64,000 nucleotides of DNA from Apium graveolens (Eukaryota > Streptophyta > Magnoliopsida > Apiales > Apiaceae). Where the stretch lies: positions 139,185,263 through 139,249,262 of the forward strand of contig NC_133647.1 of NCBI RefSeq assembly GCF_009905375.1, in the 5' to 3' direction. The notes under the pieces were generated by a model that was not told where the DNA came from, did no database searches, and saw nothing but the letters and a program-made list of their open reading frames with translations. Position numbers and translations under genes: made by a program. Positions 1 to 11,550 of this stretch are shown here, piece after piece; the first letter of the stretch is position 1; each line of letters starts with the position of its first letter.

Positions 1-1584
1 TATTTAAGATCTTCCTTTCGAAGGGGATTTAAATACTCGTTCAAAACCTGAGGGATCCGGCTCTGTGGTGTGTTTTATATTCGCAACGAGGTTGTTGTGT
101 TGACAAAAGAGTTTTTGATTACTTACCCAACACTCGGGAAGTAAAATTCTGGGAACAAGTTCATCCATTAACAGGCATCGCCTGGGAAATATCGGTGAGT
201 TTTCCTTTCCAACTAGATACGACTTCTTAGTGGAGCCGTATCAACAAGTTTGTACTTGGGGAAAGGGAGAACGAGCTTTATGTTTCAGGGTCATGGATTT
301 CATCTGAACTAGGAGTGGCGTAAGTGGTCGAGTGGCGCCGGCCCAGCCTTATTATATTGGCCAAAATGGCCTGGAAGTTCCGCTAAGACGGTCTATTCCT
401 TAGGAGTCCAGTGTTCGGTTGACAAGTAAATACGACAGGTTCTCCTCTACATGTAGAAAATGGTGGGGTTGCACTACTACGACTGATCATCGTAAGTGGT
501 CTTCCTGGCGCGACAAACTCCCGCAATGAGTTCATCATCCAGTTGGATATTTCTGCAACACTACCCGGAGCATTTCGGTCGAAAGGCTACGAATGGGTGG
601 TTGCCGAAGCATTGACAGGGTTAAGCAATTATAATGGTGTTTCCATCAAATGAAGTATCTCGTAACTTCATTTCATTCAATAATATTTCAAGGATTGAAT
701 ATATTCAAGTCTTATCTTGTAGTCTCATCTATGTGATGAACTTTTGAAACTGATTATAACTTGAACGGTGGTAGTTCAAGTAGTATTTCGGAAAGATATA
801 AGTATATTGGGGTATCTTGTTACTTCATCTTTTCAACTTATATCTGGTTATTGATTATCTTATGCATGACAAAGATTTTCAGAAAAACGTTGAGACAAGG
901 TTAGATATATTAGATCACCTTGTAACGATATTTTATACAGTTATAAGCTGGAACTCTGTGTATACTATATAGGTCAGAGGATTTCAAAGATTGTGAAAAG
1001 TATATATGTATATATACTGAATATTTTGCGAATTGGTCGCATAAGAGATCAAACTTGGTTCATTTCTTTCGACCAAGACTTTCATGAGTACTGTGAGCAT
1101 GCTCATATATTGTTAATTATTCTACATATTATTTTGGTGGGCTTGTTGCTCACCCTTGCTTTCTTCTTTCATCACACAACAACAAATAGACAAGATGAAC
1201 AGGACCAAGCTCCAATTCGTGAGCAGATAGGAAATGTTTCGCAGTTTCCTGTAGGCGTTGATGTCGTTGTAGCTGAGGTAGGATCTACCAATAGGCTAGG
1301 TTTTCAACTACTGATGTACCAGACTTATGTATATTATGAATTGTAATAATGGCAAAGAATATGTAAATTTATTCAAAAACCCTTTTGAGGTGTAATGACT
1401 TATAATTGTGGAATAAAATGACTTGTGTTATTTTTGGTATTCATCTCTGAGACTATAACTTGTGGTGTGTGTATAGTGGGGTCACAGTATGCAGTAGTTG
1501 GTTGATTATTAAAATTACGTATTATTAAGGGAAATGGAACTCGTAACAACCCGGATCCCTGACCCCGGATTTGGGGGTGTTACA
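1..1584 (+). repeat. 3' part of the left LTR of the old (outer) Tekay-like element
   Basis: This block is nearly identical to about 36745-38329, the end of the right LTR of the same element, and it stops at the same ...GGGTGTTACA terminus. A primer binding site follows four bases later. The 5' part of the LTR lies off the window. A 117-codon open frame at 993-1346 also occurs, altered, in the other LTR copy and has no recognisable domain, so I treat it as LTR sequence rather than a gene. Confidence 0.9.
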
Positions 1585-1588
1585 GAAG

Positions 1589-1601
1589 TGGTATCAGAGC
1601 C
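1589..1601 (+). other. Primer binding site of the outer Tekay-like element
   Basis: TGGTATCAGAGCC lies four bases after the LTR terminus. It is complementary to the 3' end of plant initiator-methionine tRNA, the usual primer for this group. The same site occurs at 7001 in the younger copy and at 24047 in the Copia element. Confidence 0.92.
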
Positions 1602-1799
1602 AAGCGTTATAAACCTCAGAGATGATGTGACGTTAAAATAATAAGTTCACTAAGATAGTAAGGACTCTTGCCAAGTTCCTAGTCGGACTACCTAACGTAG
1701 TACTGACAGTTAAAATATCGTGATAGAAGCGTAGTTTGTTATCGTATATGGTAGCGGGATCCCGAACCTTGAGGTTGAGGGGCATCAGCGCGATGATGT

Positions 1800-2045
1800 T
1801 TTATTACTAATTGGAGATCAGATTGTGGATCCGATAGAGCGTCCTAACGCAGGACCGGATGATGTTCATATTGAGGATGTAGCGGTTGAGGATATTGTCC
1901 TAGAAGGGATTGTTGCTGAGGAGGATACCGTAGAGGATCCTGACAAGAATGAATAAAAAACCATTGAGGAATTGATGACCATGGTTAGGGAAACTACCAG
2001 AGGTAGGATTGGCGGGTCACTACCGGAGGTTCGTTCAAGTTTGTA
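1800..2045 (+). pseudogene. Remnant of the acidic leader ORF (outer Tekay-like element)
   Basis: The stretch reads as a short acidic peptide rich in Glu, Asp and Val between about 1827 and 1955, then meets a stop. It sits where the younger copy carries its 237-codon acidic ORF (7209-7922) and has a similar opening (GAT-CCG-ATA-GAG against GAG-ATA-GAG-GAC). The downstream coiled-coil and basic parts of that ORF are missing. This shows that the leader ORF belongs to the family and is not private to one copy. Confidence 0.55.
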
Positions 2046-2822
2046 AAGATAGTAGCCCTTTAACACGGCTTACTCGTAAGAATGAGAAGTTTGAATGGAC
2101 AGAGAAATGCGAGAACAGCTTTTAAAGAACTGAAGCAAAGGTTGGTGACAGCCCCTATAATGGCGTTGCCGGATGGAAAAGGAGATTTTGTGATGTGTAG
2201 TGACGCTTCACATAAGGAATTAGGGTGCTTCTTATACAGCACAACAAGGTAATCGCGTACGTGTCAAGATAATTAAGGGAATATAAAATTCGATATCCCC
2301 ACCCATGAGCTTGGGCTCATGGCAATAGTTTTGCCCTAAAGATTTGAGGTACTACTTGTATGGAGAGAAGTGCGAGATTTACATAAGCCATAAGTGCTCT
2401 AGTACATTTTCACGCAGGAAGAGCTCAACATGCGCCAGAGGAGGCGGTTGGAGCTAATCAAGGATTACGATTATGAGATTCTTTATCATCCAGGGAAAGC
2501 CAAAATGGTGGCTAATGCCCTTAGTATAAAAGAGAGACTCAAGATGAAAATGTCTTTGGGAGAGTTGATAAGATATTTTGAGAAAATGGAAATAGAAGTG
2601 AAGGTAACCGGAGCCGGTACCGAAAAGCTGTTTGAGATTGCAATACAGCCCGAATTATTGGAAAAGAACATATTGTGCCAGAAAAAGTGATGAATGAAGG
2701 CAGAGAGCCAACAAATAGATAAGAGATTAATACCGAGAAAGATGATAAGGGAATAATGAGGTATTCCTACAGAATTTGGGTTCCAGATGTTCAAGAGCTT
2801 AAAGATGAGATCTTAGATGAAA
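2046..2822 (+). pseudogene. Displaced RNase H to integrase-start fragment lying before gag
   Basis: This segment matches the younger element's pol at about 11015-11780, covering the end of the reverse transcriptase connection, RNase H and the start of the integrase zinc region. Positions 2430-2690 are open and include LIKDYDYEILYHPGKAK followed by an ADALS-like element reading ANALS, typical of Gypsy RNase H. It is out of order: it lies between the leader ORF remnant and the gag start. The expected copy also exists, far more decayed, at about 18480-18660. It looks like a secondary duplication, conversion or template-switch product. Confidence 0.75.
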
Positions 2823-3161
2823 GCTAGTTTGAGGAATAAGATTTAGAGCGAACCCTGAACGTGATAGTCAGGGAGGTCGCCATCAAGATAGAAGGAACCC
2901 ATAACATAATGAAGTGGAAAATGAGGATTTAAAATATGTAGGATGACCCCGATTATGGGGAAGAGGAGGGAACGTTCAGACTAAGGAAACAGAAATCGAG
3001 TAAGGAAAGGAGACCCGAGACAGTACTCCTATACGACAATTTATGGACCTTTCTAGACAGAACTTAGACTATTATTCCCAACCACCACCCTGAGGAAACA
3101 ATACGGTGAGAAATTCTTTCAGGACCTTTAAGTCGCTAAGCTCTCAGAGTTCCAAGGAACA
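2823..3161 (+). pseudogene. gag N-terminal remnant of the outer Tekay-like element
   Basis: From about 2832 the sequence aligns to the younger gag (8336-8690), including the acidic N-terminus and the SFRTFKSLS-like stretch that corresponds to SFRAFKSLKPPEF. It is broken by many stops. It ends exactly at the target duplication of the younger element and resumes at 16882. Confidence 0.8.
3157..3161 (+). repeat. Target-site duplication, left copy (GAACA)
   Basis: GAACA is directly before the LTR start TGTAATAACC at 3162. The identical GAACA follows the right LTR at 16882-16886. A perfect 5-bp duplication is expected for a Ty3/Gypsy insertion. Confidence 0.95.
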
Positions 3162-6100
3162 TGTAATAACCCCCAAAATTTTCAACTTTTTATAACCCTT
3201 GTGAATAGTGTTTTTGCTGAATGAGAGAACTTTTCATGCCACACTATGTAGGGGTTCTATTATGGATATTCTGAGATTTTATTAGTACTCTATATGGTAT
3301 ATGAGTGTATGTAAAGATCGTCAGAATCCAATTCCGAACACTTTGATTTTTCCCGGAAATACACTAGATACGGAGAGAATTGAGTATAAGGTAACAGGAT
3401 AAAAAGGATTTAAATTAAAGGATTATAATAGAGGATCATAAAAAGGAATATAATGTATTGAGAAAGGTTATGGGAACCTAAGTAATAAGATCCCGGGTAT
3501 GATCCTTCAAACGATAAACGAAAACGAAAGTTAAGCGAACCGTATAACAGATCAGCGGTCATTAGGCAAACAATTAGGAAGTTAAGCAAAGGGATTAGAG
3601 AGAGTGATGTCACCCAACCAATGAGAAGAGGACAAGGAGGGAAAGATGACATCACAACATGACATAGGCATGACATGGGAAGGAAGGAGATGTGGTGGAT
3701 TTTTAACCACACAAAATCAAGGTTAAATTGGTAATTAACCAAAAACAAAACAAAACCAAATCAACCAAGCCAAATAATTCATTCTTCATCAAAACAAAAC
3801 AAAAACCAAGGCATTATTCTTCAATTGCTCTCGGCTTTTTACTATTCCAAAGGCAAGAAATTTCAAAAATTCAAGATCCAAGCTTCCTAAATTGGTGAGT
3901 TAATTCCCTAATCATCCTTATGCATAGTTAGGGCTATATCATGGGTTTAAGCCATCAATTATTTCTCAATCTTCTTCATTAAATCAATGAAGAAGACAAT
4001 GAATAGTGTTTTTAAGTTTTTAACTTGAAATTTTTCTTGTTTTCCTTTAAGATCCAAGCATCCCTAAGACTTCTCAAAGCTTCTTAAGGCTTCCTAGCTA
4101 CTCCCACCACTTCAAGGAAGGTATATCATCTCCAAACCCTAGATTCCTATGTTTAATAAGATGATTTTGATTATTATGGTGATATTGTAGCTTAATGTTT
4201 GTGGTTTAGAGTTTGGGTTGAAGTGGTATTGAAATGGAATGGTAAATCTTGTTGTTTTGGTTAAAAGAATGTAGTATAGTTAAATTCAAGCTTAGGCATA
4301 AGTATGAATGTTAAAAATTGAATTTATTGGGGCTTTTATGATGTGATAAGGATGGATGTTGGTTGTATGATTGATTTGAGGTTGAATTGGGATGGTTTTT
4401 GAATGGTTTAAAATTGGGAAATCGCGTAAACATAGTCGTCGTAACGTCCAATTTTCTTTAGACTGTTTTTGTGCATAACATTAGGACCCGAGAACCCTCT
4501 GCTAGATTATGACCATTGCCATGTCTAAATAGCTCGTGTTAAGAGCTTCGTTTTGATATGTAGTTCGTTCGATTCCGATGCACGGTTTAGGAGAAACGAC
4601 CGTTTCAAGTAACGACGTTTCGCGAACGAAACATTTCCCCTCGCCTTACTTTGAAACCTTGGTTAAGGACCTTAAATGACTAATTGGGGTAAGAAACATT
4701 TATGGTAAGTGTGTTAGGCAGTTGTTAAGACACTCGCGAAGGAATCGCCTTAAAACTCGTAAAGGTTAAATTATTAAAAATGGTGGAGCCGAGGGTACTC
4801 GAGTGACTTAAGAGAATCAATAAGCGCAAAACAAGCGTTAGAGTCTTAGTTAGTTAAAGTATAGATTTACAAGTGACTTTGGTTTAATTCCAACTTACTT
4901 GTTGTTTATAGGTTACCAGACTCGTCCCGAGCCTTTTATCACCCCAAGTCGCTCAGGCAAGTTTTCTACCCGTTATAACTGTTGTTGTGATGTATTTGTG
5001 TATATGCATGATCTTGCGTTAAATGCATATTTGTTATAGCAAATTCTTGTGATATATTGTAGCATGTTATATGGTACATATGCATGCCTGTTTCGTATTC
5101 TTGCCATATATATCTGATTGGTTCAGTTGATAATACCTATGCTAGAGAATAGCAGTAATTTGCATATACCCTTAGTATAGGGACCCAAAGGTGAAAACAT
5201 TTTCTAAAACCGGGAGTCGAGGATCCCGAGTAGATTTTATATATATATATTTATATATATATATGGTTATAGTTTTCAAAACTATTAATCGAATAAGGTT
5301 TATTCGATAACTTTATTTTATTATTGAATATTATTTCGAATATTCATCCGAGGACTTATGACTCCTTTATTTTATTATTGAATATTATTTGAATATTCAT
5401 TTGAGGATCTATGACTCCGATTATTTGCTGAGATATATTCTTTATTTTATTAAAGAATAAGGTGTCGATAATCAAACTTATTTTCGATTATTCAAATAAA
5501 GATAGTACTTTCATATAAGTATATCTTTGGTTATTTAATATCCATTTCAAGTATAAGTCTTACAACTTCTACTTCAATTATTTGTATAAAGATTATTCAT
5601 TATGGGAATATTATTAAATAATAATATTCAGACATTTTCTAAATATATTGGGACTGATTTACTTCATTAAATCAGCATTACTCCAAACACTCTTTAAAGT
5701 GTTTTCGAGTCTTCAAAATGATTTTTAAAAGTTAGAGCGGATCCCAAAACTCATTTTTTATATATTTAAGATCTTCCTTTTAAAGGGGATTTAAATACTC
5801 GCTCAAAACCAGAGGGATCCGGCTCTGTGGTGTATTTTATATTCGCAACAAGGTTGCGGTTTTGGTAAATGAATTGATTACTTACCCAACGTTCGGGAAG
5901 TAAGTCCATCTATTTGAGTCGGCATAAGCAACATGGACTCAGTGGGCGTCCATGATAGTGTAAGTGGCTCAGTGGGAGTCCATCAAATGCATAAGTGGCT
6001 GAGTGGCAGTCCAGCATAAGGTCCTATTGCGACCAAGGTGATGACCAGTGGGGAATTCGTCCATCTACTAGTAGAAAAGGTTACTTATTGGTATCTTTGC

Positions 6101-6996
6101 CTGATCAGCAAGATACCTGGTTTATGCCAAAATTCTTTTCCTTTCCAAAATTCATTGGATGTTTCAAACTCTGTTCATACTTTACATGACAGAGGTTTTC
6201 AGGAAATGTATAAAGAAGATATATATGTGGATATATATATATATATCAGAACTTAATGAAGTATATCATAACTTCATTTCCTTTAATAATATTTCAAAGA
6301 TTTAATCTATTCAAATCTTGTCTTGTAGTCTCATCTATGTGATGAACTATTGAAAGCTCATTATACTTTGAATAGTGGTAGTTCAAGTAGCTTTATAAAT
6401 GATATAAGTGTAGTGAAGTATCTGGTAACTTCATCCCTTGTTTTTACTTATATCTAGTAAGTAATTATCTTACACATGATAAAAGATTCTAGTAAGTATC
6501 CATTTAGATACTTATATTATTGTTATCACTATATATTATCTTGCGAGCTGTAAGGCTCACTCTTGCTTTATTTCTTCATCAGACAACAACAGTTAGGAAA
6601 GATGGCCAGACTCCAGTAGACCCAGCGCAAGCGCGTGGGAAGCGTCCCGCGTCTTCCCGATGATGTTGTAGCTGCTATAGCTGCAGAGGTAGATCTATTG
6701 GTAGACCAGGCACTCTACTTTTGAGAATCAAATTATGTATAATTATAACTTGTGGCAGATAATGGCAATTAACTGTAAATTATCAAGTAATCATTTTGGG
6801 TTGTAATAACTTTTAAATTGTGGATTCAAAGACTTGTACTTATTTCAATTTCATCTCTGAGACTATAACGGGTTGTGGTGTGTGTTAGTGTGGGGTCACA
6901 GCATAAGGTTATTTATTATTAATTAAGTGAAGTGATATTGTGGAAAGAAAGACCGTGACGACCCGGATCCCCGACCCCGGATCTGGGGGTGTTATA
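3162..6996 (+). repeat. 5' LTR of the younger Tekay-like element
   Basis: It begins TGTAATAACC and ends GGTGTTATA, where the right LTR has GGTGTTACA; the usual terminal CA is changed by one C-to-T difference. Length is 3835 bp. An AT microsatellite lies near 5238-5264. Small open frames inside it (3410-3748 minus, 5995-6256 plus) recur in the 3' LTR and have no domain. I see no gene here. Confidence 0.95.
5312..5418 (+). repeat. Two-copy tandem repeat of about 53 bp inside the Tekay LTR
   Basis: Two adjacent units share a TTATTTTATTATTGAATATT core and end in an ATGACTCC segment. The pair is kept in the 3' LTR (about 15203-15308) and, altered, in the outer element's right LTR (about 36296-36405), so it is a family feature older than these insertions. 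Confidence 0.75.
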
Positions 6997-7000
6997 GAAA

Positions 7001-7013
7001 TGGTATCAGAGCT
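7001..7013 (+). other. Primer binding site of the younger Tekay-like element
   Basis: TGGTATCAGAGCT starts four bases after the LTR end and matches the complement of initiator-Met tRNA over twelve positions. Confidence 0.92.
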
Positions 7014-7208
7014 AAGCGTTATAAACCTCAGAGATGATGCGACGATATAATAATAAACTCACAAAGATAATAAGAACTCTTGCCAAGTTCATGGTCGGAC
7101 TACTTAAAGTAGCACTGACAGTTAAAACCCTTACGGGAACCCTTATAAGTATCATGATAGTAACTTAGCTCGTTTAATGTGTAGGCGCCTGAGATAGAGG
7201 ACCCTGAG

Positions 7209-7922
7209 ATGTTCGAGCGTGAGCATGATGAGGCACTACTAGATGTTGAGGATCAGGAGGAGCCTGAGATGGAGGAGGATGAGGAGGACCCCTCAGAGGA
7301 GTTAGAGACGGAGGTTATTGCTATTTCAGATGAGGAGGACCCCTCAGAGGAGTCAGAGACAGAGGTTATTGCTATTCCAGATGAGGAGGACCCGGATGAA
7401 GTCCCAGTAGCTGAGGAGCGTGTTGGACCTATGGTAGTGTATGCTGGTACCCCTTTACCCACACTTCCGGTGGTCAGAGCCCCTACCCCTCCACCACTAT
7501 CTTGGATTCCCGATGATCACAGCTCAGAGACCCATACTTCCGAGCCTAGGCAGACCGAGGAGGAACCCTCAGCGGCTCCGGATTCACCACCTCTTGACCC
7601 TGCCCACAGGCAGTCTTCTTTAGCTCATGGATATGTTCAGGATGTTCTGAGGACCCGAGTGGCTGTTGCCGAGGCCCGACTGGATGAGGCCAGGAGGGAG
7701 TTGGATGCGGAGAGGGCGGGTAGGCGTACCCAAGCTTATGAGACTAGGGCTTCTGTACCCCGATCCTTGAGGAGGGAGCTTACGGGGATAGAGCTCACGT
7801 CCCGAGCGAGACTCAGATCTCTCCAGGGGGACAGGCATGGTAGGATCTCCAGGCGGCAGGCCGACTATATCTTCCGTCGTGCGATAGAAAGGGTATGGGA
7901 GCTGACCCGCTCCGGTGTATGA
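7209..7922 (+). CDS. Acidic, coiled-coil leader ORF upstream of gag, unknown function
   Basis: This is an open 237-codon frame between the primer site and gag, a place where Tekay elements usually have only leader sequence. I do not recognise a family. Residues 1-75 are strongly acidic and hold two near-identical repeats of about 17 residues (EEDPSEELETEVIAISD and EEDPSEESETEVIAIPD). Residues 80-140 are Pro/Ser/Thr rich. Residues 145-180 look like an amphipathic helix rich in Ala, Glu and Arg. The C-terminus is basic with many Arg (RSLRRELTGIELTSRARLRS). The frame is open upstream to about 7188, so the start is uncertain. It is intact while gag-pol is broken. A decayed relative is at 1800-2045. 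A nucleic-acid-binding or gag-accessory role is possible but unproven. Confidence 0.6.
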   Translation: MFEREHDEALLDVEDQEEPEMEEDEEDPSEELETEVIAISDEEDPSEESETEVIAIPDEEDPDEVPVAEERVGPMVVYAGTPLPTLPVVRAPTPPPLSWIPDDHSSETHTSEPRQTEEEPSAAPDSPPLDPAHRQSSLAHGYVQDVLRTRVAVAEARLDEARRELDAERAGRRTQAYETRASVPRSLRRELTGIELTSRARLRSLQGDRHGRISRRQADYIFRRAIERVWELTRSGV

Positions 7923-8329
7923 TTCAGGACTGACGATGGAATAGTCTAGTTGTCTAGTTAGCTGAGGCCTTAGTAAGAGCCAATTTTCCGGGATAGTTAA
8001 CTTGTATATAGCATCCCTTTTTCTGACTGGACAGATAGACTCTTGTGTATCACTTTTGGGACAGATGGCTGTAGCACTGTTGTACTTTTGACCAGATCAA
8101 ACTATATATTTCTCGTATTATGTATATATTTGTTTCGTTTCGGTTCAGTTCCTTAGTGACGAGGTCACTGTTTTTATCATTATTATTACTGCACTTCGTA
8201 TTAGAACTGTCATAAAATAATAGAATTGCGATATACGTTCTCCCCATTATGAAGCTGTGCAAGGCACAATGTTGTATATGATTGTGACCTAACGTTGAAT
8301 TTCCCAATATTTTTTTTATTATCAGAATC
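7923..8329 (+). other. Spacer between the leader ORF and gag
   Basis: About 400 bp, AT-rich, with a thymine run just before the gag start codon. I see no ORF or clear regulatory element on the + strand. The minus-strand frames here are not supported by any domain. Confidence 0.5.
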
Positions 8330-9640
8330 ATGTCGCCAAGAAAGATTGGAACTAGGGCTAACCTTGGATCTGAGGACCAGGGAAGCCATAACCAGGATGA
8401 TAGGAACCAGGAACACAGTGAAGAGGAAGATGAGGATTATGTGGAACATGATGACTCCCTGTATGAAGAGGAAGAGGAAACATATGATGTTGAGGGATTT
8501 GAGATAGAGGCTGAAGAAGGAGAAACTGAGGTTGAGCAACCAGTACCAAACCCAGGCATGGATCCCATGGGCCAGTTCATGCAACTCCTAAGGCAGAATT
8601 TGGAACGTCAACCCAACCCACCCCTCAAGGAAATAACAATACTGTGGTAAACTCTTTCAGGGCTTTTAAGTCCCTTAAGCCCCCTGAGTTCCACGGATCA
8701 GCCGACCCAGTTGAGGCAAGGGCATGGTTAAAGGAAATGGAGAAATCCTTTGAGATTTTGAGTACCGATGAGGCACAGAAGACTGTATTTGCTACCTACC
8801 TTCTGAAAGGAGAAGCTAACTACTGGTGGGAGGCCAAGAAAAACATGGAGACAGATGCTATTATAACCTGGGAGAGATTTAGTTAGTTGTTTCTGGGAAA
8901 GTATTTCCCGAGGTTTATGGAAAACCAGATGGAGCTCAAGTTCTTGGAGCTAAAGCAGAATAATTTATCGGTAGCAGAGTACGAAGCGAAATTTACTGAG
9001 TTATCAAGGTTTGTGCCGGAATTTGTGAGCACCGAGGAAAAGAAAGCTAGAAGGTTTCAGCAGGGACTGAAACCGTGGATTCAGAATAGGGTGGCAATCC
9101 TTGAGCTTACGGACTATGCCACTCTGGTGCAAAAGGCAATGATTGTAGAAGTCGGAAGTGAACAGATGCAGAAGGAAAGAGAGAAGAAAGGAATAAAGAG
9201 GAAAAGTATGAGCATGGATGGAGGTTCCGCAGGAAGGAGCTTCCCAACTAGATTTAATCGAGGAGCAGTGTCCCTACCAGGAAGGAACACTGGGTTTAAG
9301 CGGCCAATGAGTGTGAGTGTGAGCCAGGGCGGCCAGAAGTCAAGAATGTCCTATCCCAACCAGTCTCGACCCACATTGCCAGCCTGTAACATATGTGGAA
9401 GGAATCACACTGGGGAGTGTAAAGGAAAGCCAGTAACCTGCTTTAAGTGCGGTCGGGAAGGTCACTATTCAACTAAGTGCCCATCATCAACCCCTGCCGT
9501 CCTTCCAACCACCACTTGTCATCAGTGTGGACGCCCGGGTCATTGGAAGAGGGAATACCCAATGAACAAACCAGCAACTTCGGGAGCAAGCAGGGCTGCT
9601 TCTAATAAGCCATGCGAGGACTTTCAACATGACAGTCCAG
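8330..9640 (+). pseudogene. gag of the younger Tekay-like element, broken
   Basis: Gag forms the particle shell and binds element RNA. The ATG at 8330 opens an acidic N-terminal region that runs to about 8625, where a one-base shift moves the frame. The retrotransposon gag core follows: FRAFKSLKPPEFHG, then AWLKEMEKSF at about 8726-8755, and FLGKYFPRF just after a TAG stop at 8884-8886. Two CCHC zinc knuckles follow at about 9439-9480 (CFKCGREGHYSTKC) and 9517-9558 (CHQCGRPGHWKREY, last Cys changed to Tyr). Just before them is a partial cysteine pair (CNICGRNHTGEC). A second shift near 9600-9620 separates gag from protease. Confidence 0.88.
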
Positions 9641-10212
9641 GATGCTATGAAAGATTCAGATGTGATAGCAGGTACCCTTTCTCTAAATTCAGTCAGTGCA
9701 AACGTTTTATTTGATTCGGGAGCAACTAAATCTTTTATATCAAAGGACCTTGCGCGTAAGTTAAGACTTAAGGCTGAACCCTTGATAGAACCCTTATAAG
9801 TAGAAATAGCCAATCATGAAATTATTCCTGTTAACCAGATTCACCCCGCCTATGAGATAGGCATAGGGGAGAAATCCTTTAGTGTTGATCTGATTCCTTT
9901 TAAATTAGGGGAGTTTGATGTAATTTTGGGAATGGACTGGCTATCTAGCAATGACGCTCAGATAGACTGTAAAGGGAAGAAAGTTAAGCTAAATATCCCA
10001 GGGAAGAAAGAAGTTATATTTAGAGGAAAGAGGCAGACGCAGAGATTTTTGACCATGGCCCAGGCCAAAAGGATGCTACGAAAAGGAAATGAGGCCTACC
10101 TAGCCTATGTGGTGGACACGCAGAAGGAGGTGCCCAACTTACAAGATATTCCAGTAGTAACGAATTTGAAGATGTATTTCCACAAGACCTTCCGGGATTA
10201 CCACCCGATAGA
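9641..10212 (+). pseudogene. Aspartic protease region, younger Tekay-like element
   Basis: The protease that cuts Gag-Pol is recognised by LFDSGATKSFIS at about 9708-9743, the D-S-G-A active-site motif, and by the flap-to-second-strand region FDVILGMDWL at about 9916-9945, with ILGMDWL typical of plant Gypsy proteases. A TAA stop lies near 9797. A frameshift before 10213 moves into the reverse transcriptase frame. The active-site Asp itself is intact. Confidence 0.85.
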
Positions 10213-11550
10213 GTGATTGAATTTGCTATTGAGTTGGCCCCAGGGACGGCGCCAGTTTCAAAAGCACCTTACCGGTTAGCCCCGTTAGAAATGAAGGAAT
10301 TAGCTATCCAATTGCAGGACCTCTTGGATAAGGGTATGATAAGACCCAGTGTGTCTCCATGGGGAGCACCAGTTTTATTTGTTAAGAAGAAAGATGGGAG
10401 CATGAGGCTGTGCATCGACTATCGAGAGTTGAACAAGCTAACCATAAAGAACAGGTACCCATTACCTAGAATAGACGATCTGTTCGACCAGCTAAAGGAT
10501 GCTGTTTATTTTTCCAAAATCGACCTGAGAACTGGATATCACCAACTAAAGATTAAACCCGAAGATATTTCCAAGACAGCGTTCCGTACCAGATATGGGC
10601 ATTATGAGTTCTTGGTAATGTCCTTTGGATTAACCAACGCCTCAGCGGCTTTCATGGATTTAATGAATAGAGTATTTAAGAAGTACTTGGACAAATGTGT
10701 GATAGTTTTTATCGATGATATTTTGATCTACTCAAGGACTGAGACAGAACTTGCAGAGAATTTGAGGATAGCTCTAGGAATACTCAGAGAGGAGCAGTTG
10801 TATGCCAAATTCTCGAAGTGTGAGTTCTGGCGGAATGAAGTACAGTTTTTAGGACATGTGATCAATAAAGAAGGAGTATTGGTCGACCCCTCCAAGATAG
10901 AGGCGGTCTCAAATTGGGAAAGGCCAAAAACACCCACAGAGGTAAGGAGTTTCATAGGATTGGCCGGCTGCTATCATAGATTTGTACAGGACTTTGCGAA
11001 GATCGCAGCCCCTTTGACCCGACTTACTCGTAAGACAGAGAAGTTTGAATGGACGGAGAAATGCGAGAACAGTTTTCAGGAATTAAAGAAAAGGTTGATA
11101 ACGGCTCCGGTGTTGGCATTGCCGGACGGAAAAGGAGATTTTGTGATATATAGTGACGCGTCGCACAAAGGATTAGGATGTGTGCTTATGCAGCACGGTA
11201 AAGTGATTGCGTATGCGTCGAGATAATTGAAGGAATATGAGGTTAGATATCCTACTCATGACCTTGAGCTCGCGGCAATAGTATTTGCCTTAAAAATTTG
11301 GAGGCACTACTTGTATGGAGAGAAGTGCGAGATTTTCACAGACCATAAAAGTCTCAAGTACATATTTACGCAGAAAGAGCTCAACATGCGCCAGAGGAGA
11401 TGGTTAGAACTAATCAAGGACTATGATTGTGAGATTCCCTATCATCCAGGGAAAGCCAATGTGGTGGCTGATGCCCTTAGTAGAAAGGAAAGACTCAGAA
11501 TGATAACGACTTCGGAAGAATTGATAAGGGATTTGAGAGAATGGAAATAG
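10213..11550 (+). pseudogene. Reverse transcriptase and RNase H, younger Tekay-like element
   Basis: The reverse transcriptase is open from about 10213 to 11223. It includes [20 protein letters not shown], the [12 protein letters not shown] segment, [13 protein letters not shown] and the catalytic FIDDILIYS box with both Asp residues present (about 10708-10734). RNase H follows: [15 protein letters not shown] at about 11151-11195, a TAA stop at 11224-11226, then [29 protein letters not shown] and the VVADALSRK end. A frame change near 11530-11550 leads to the integrase. Catalytic residues I could check are present, so the copy decayed mainly by shifts and stops. Confidence 0.92.

Noticed and set aside
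993..1346. 117-codon ORF in the outer LTR, altered at 37737-38091
   Set aside because: It lies wholly inside LTR sequence, is altered between the two copies and has no domain.
3410..3748. 112-codon minus-strand ORF, repeated at 13301-13639
   Set aside because: Both copies are in the same LTR, so conservation reflects LTR identity, not selection on a protein. No recognisable domain.
5238..5264. Replication origin or matrix attachment site at the AT-repeat
   Set aside because: It is a simple AT microsatellite, also present in the partner LTR; nothing else supports a function.
7253..7462. Minus-strand ORF opposite the acidic leader ORF
   Set aside because: Its Ser-rich translation is the mirror of the Glu/Asp codons of the + strand ORF.
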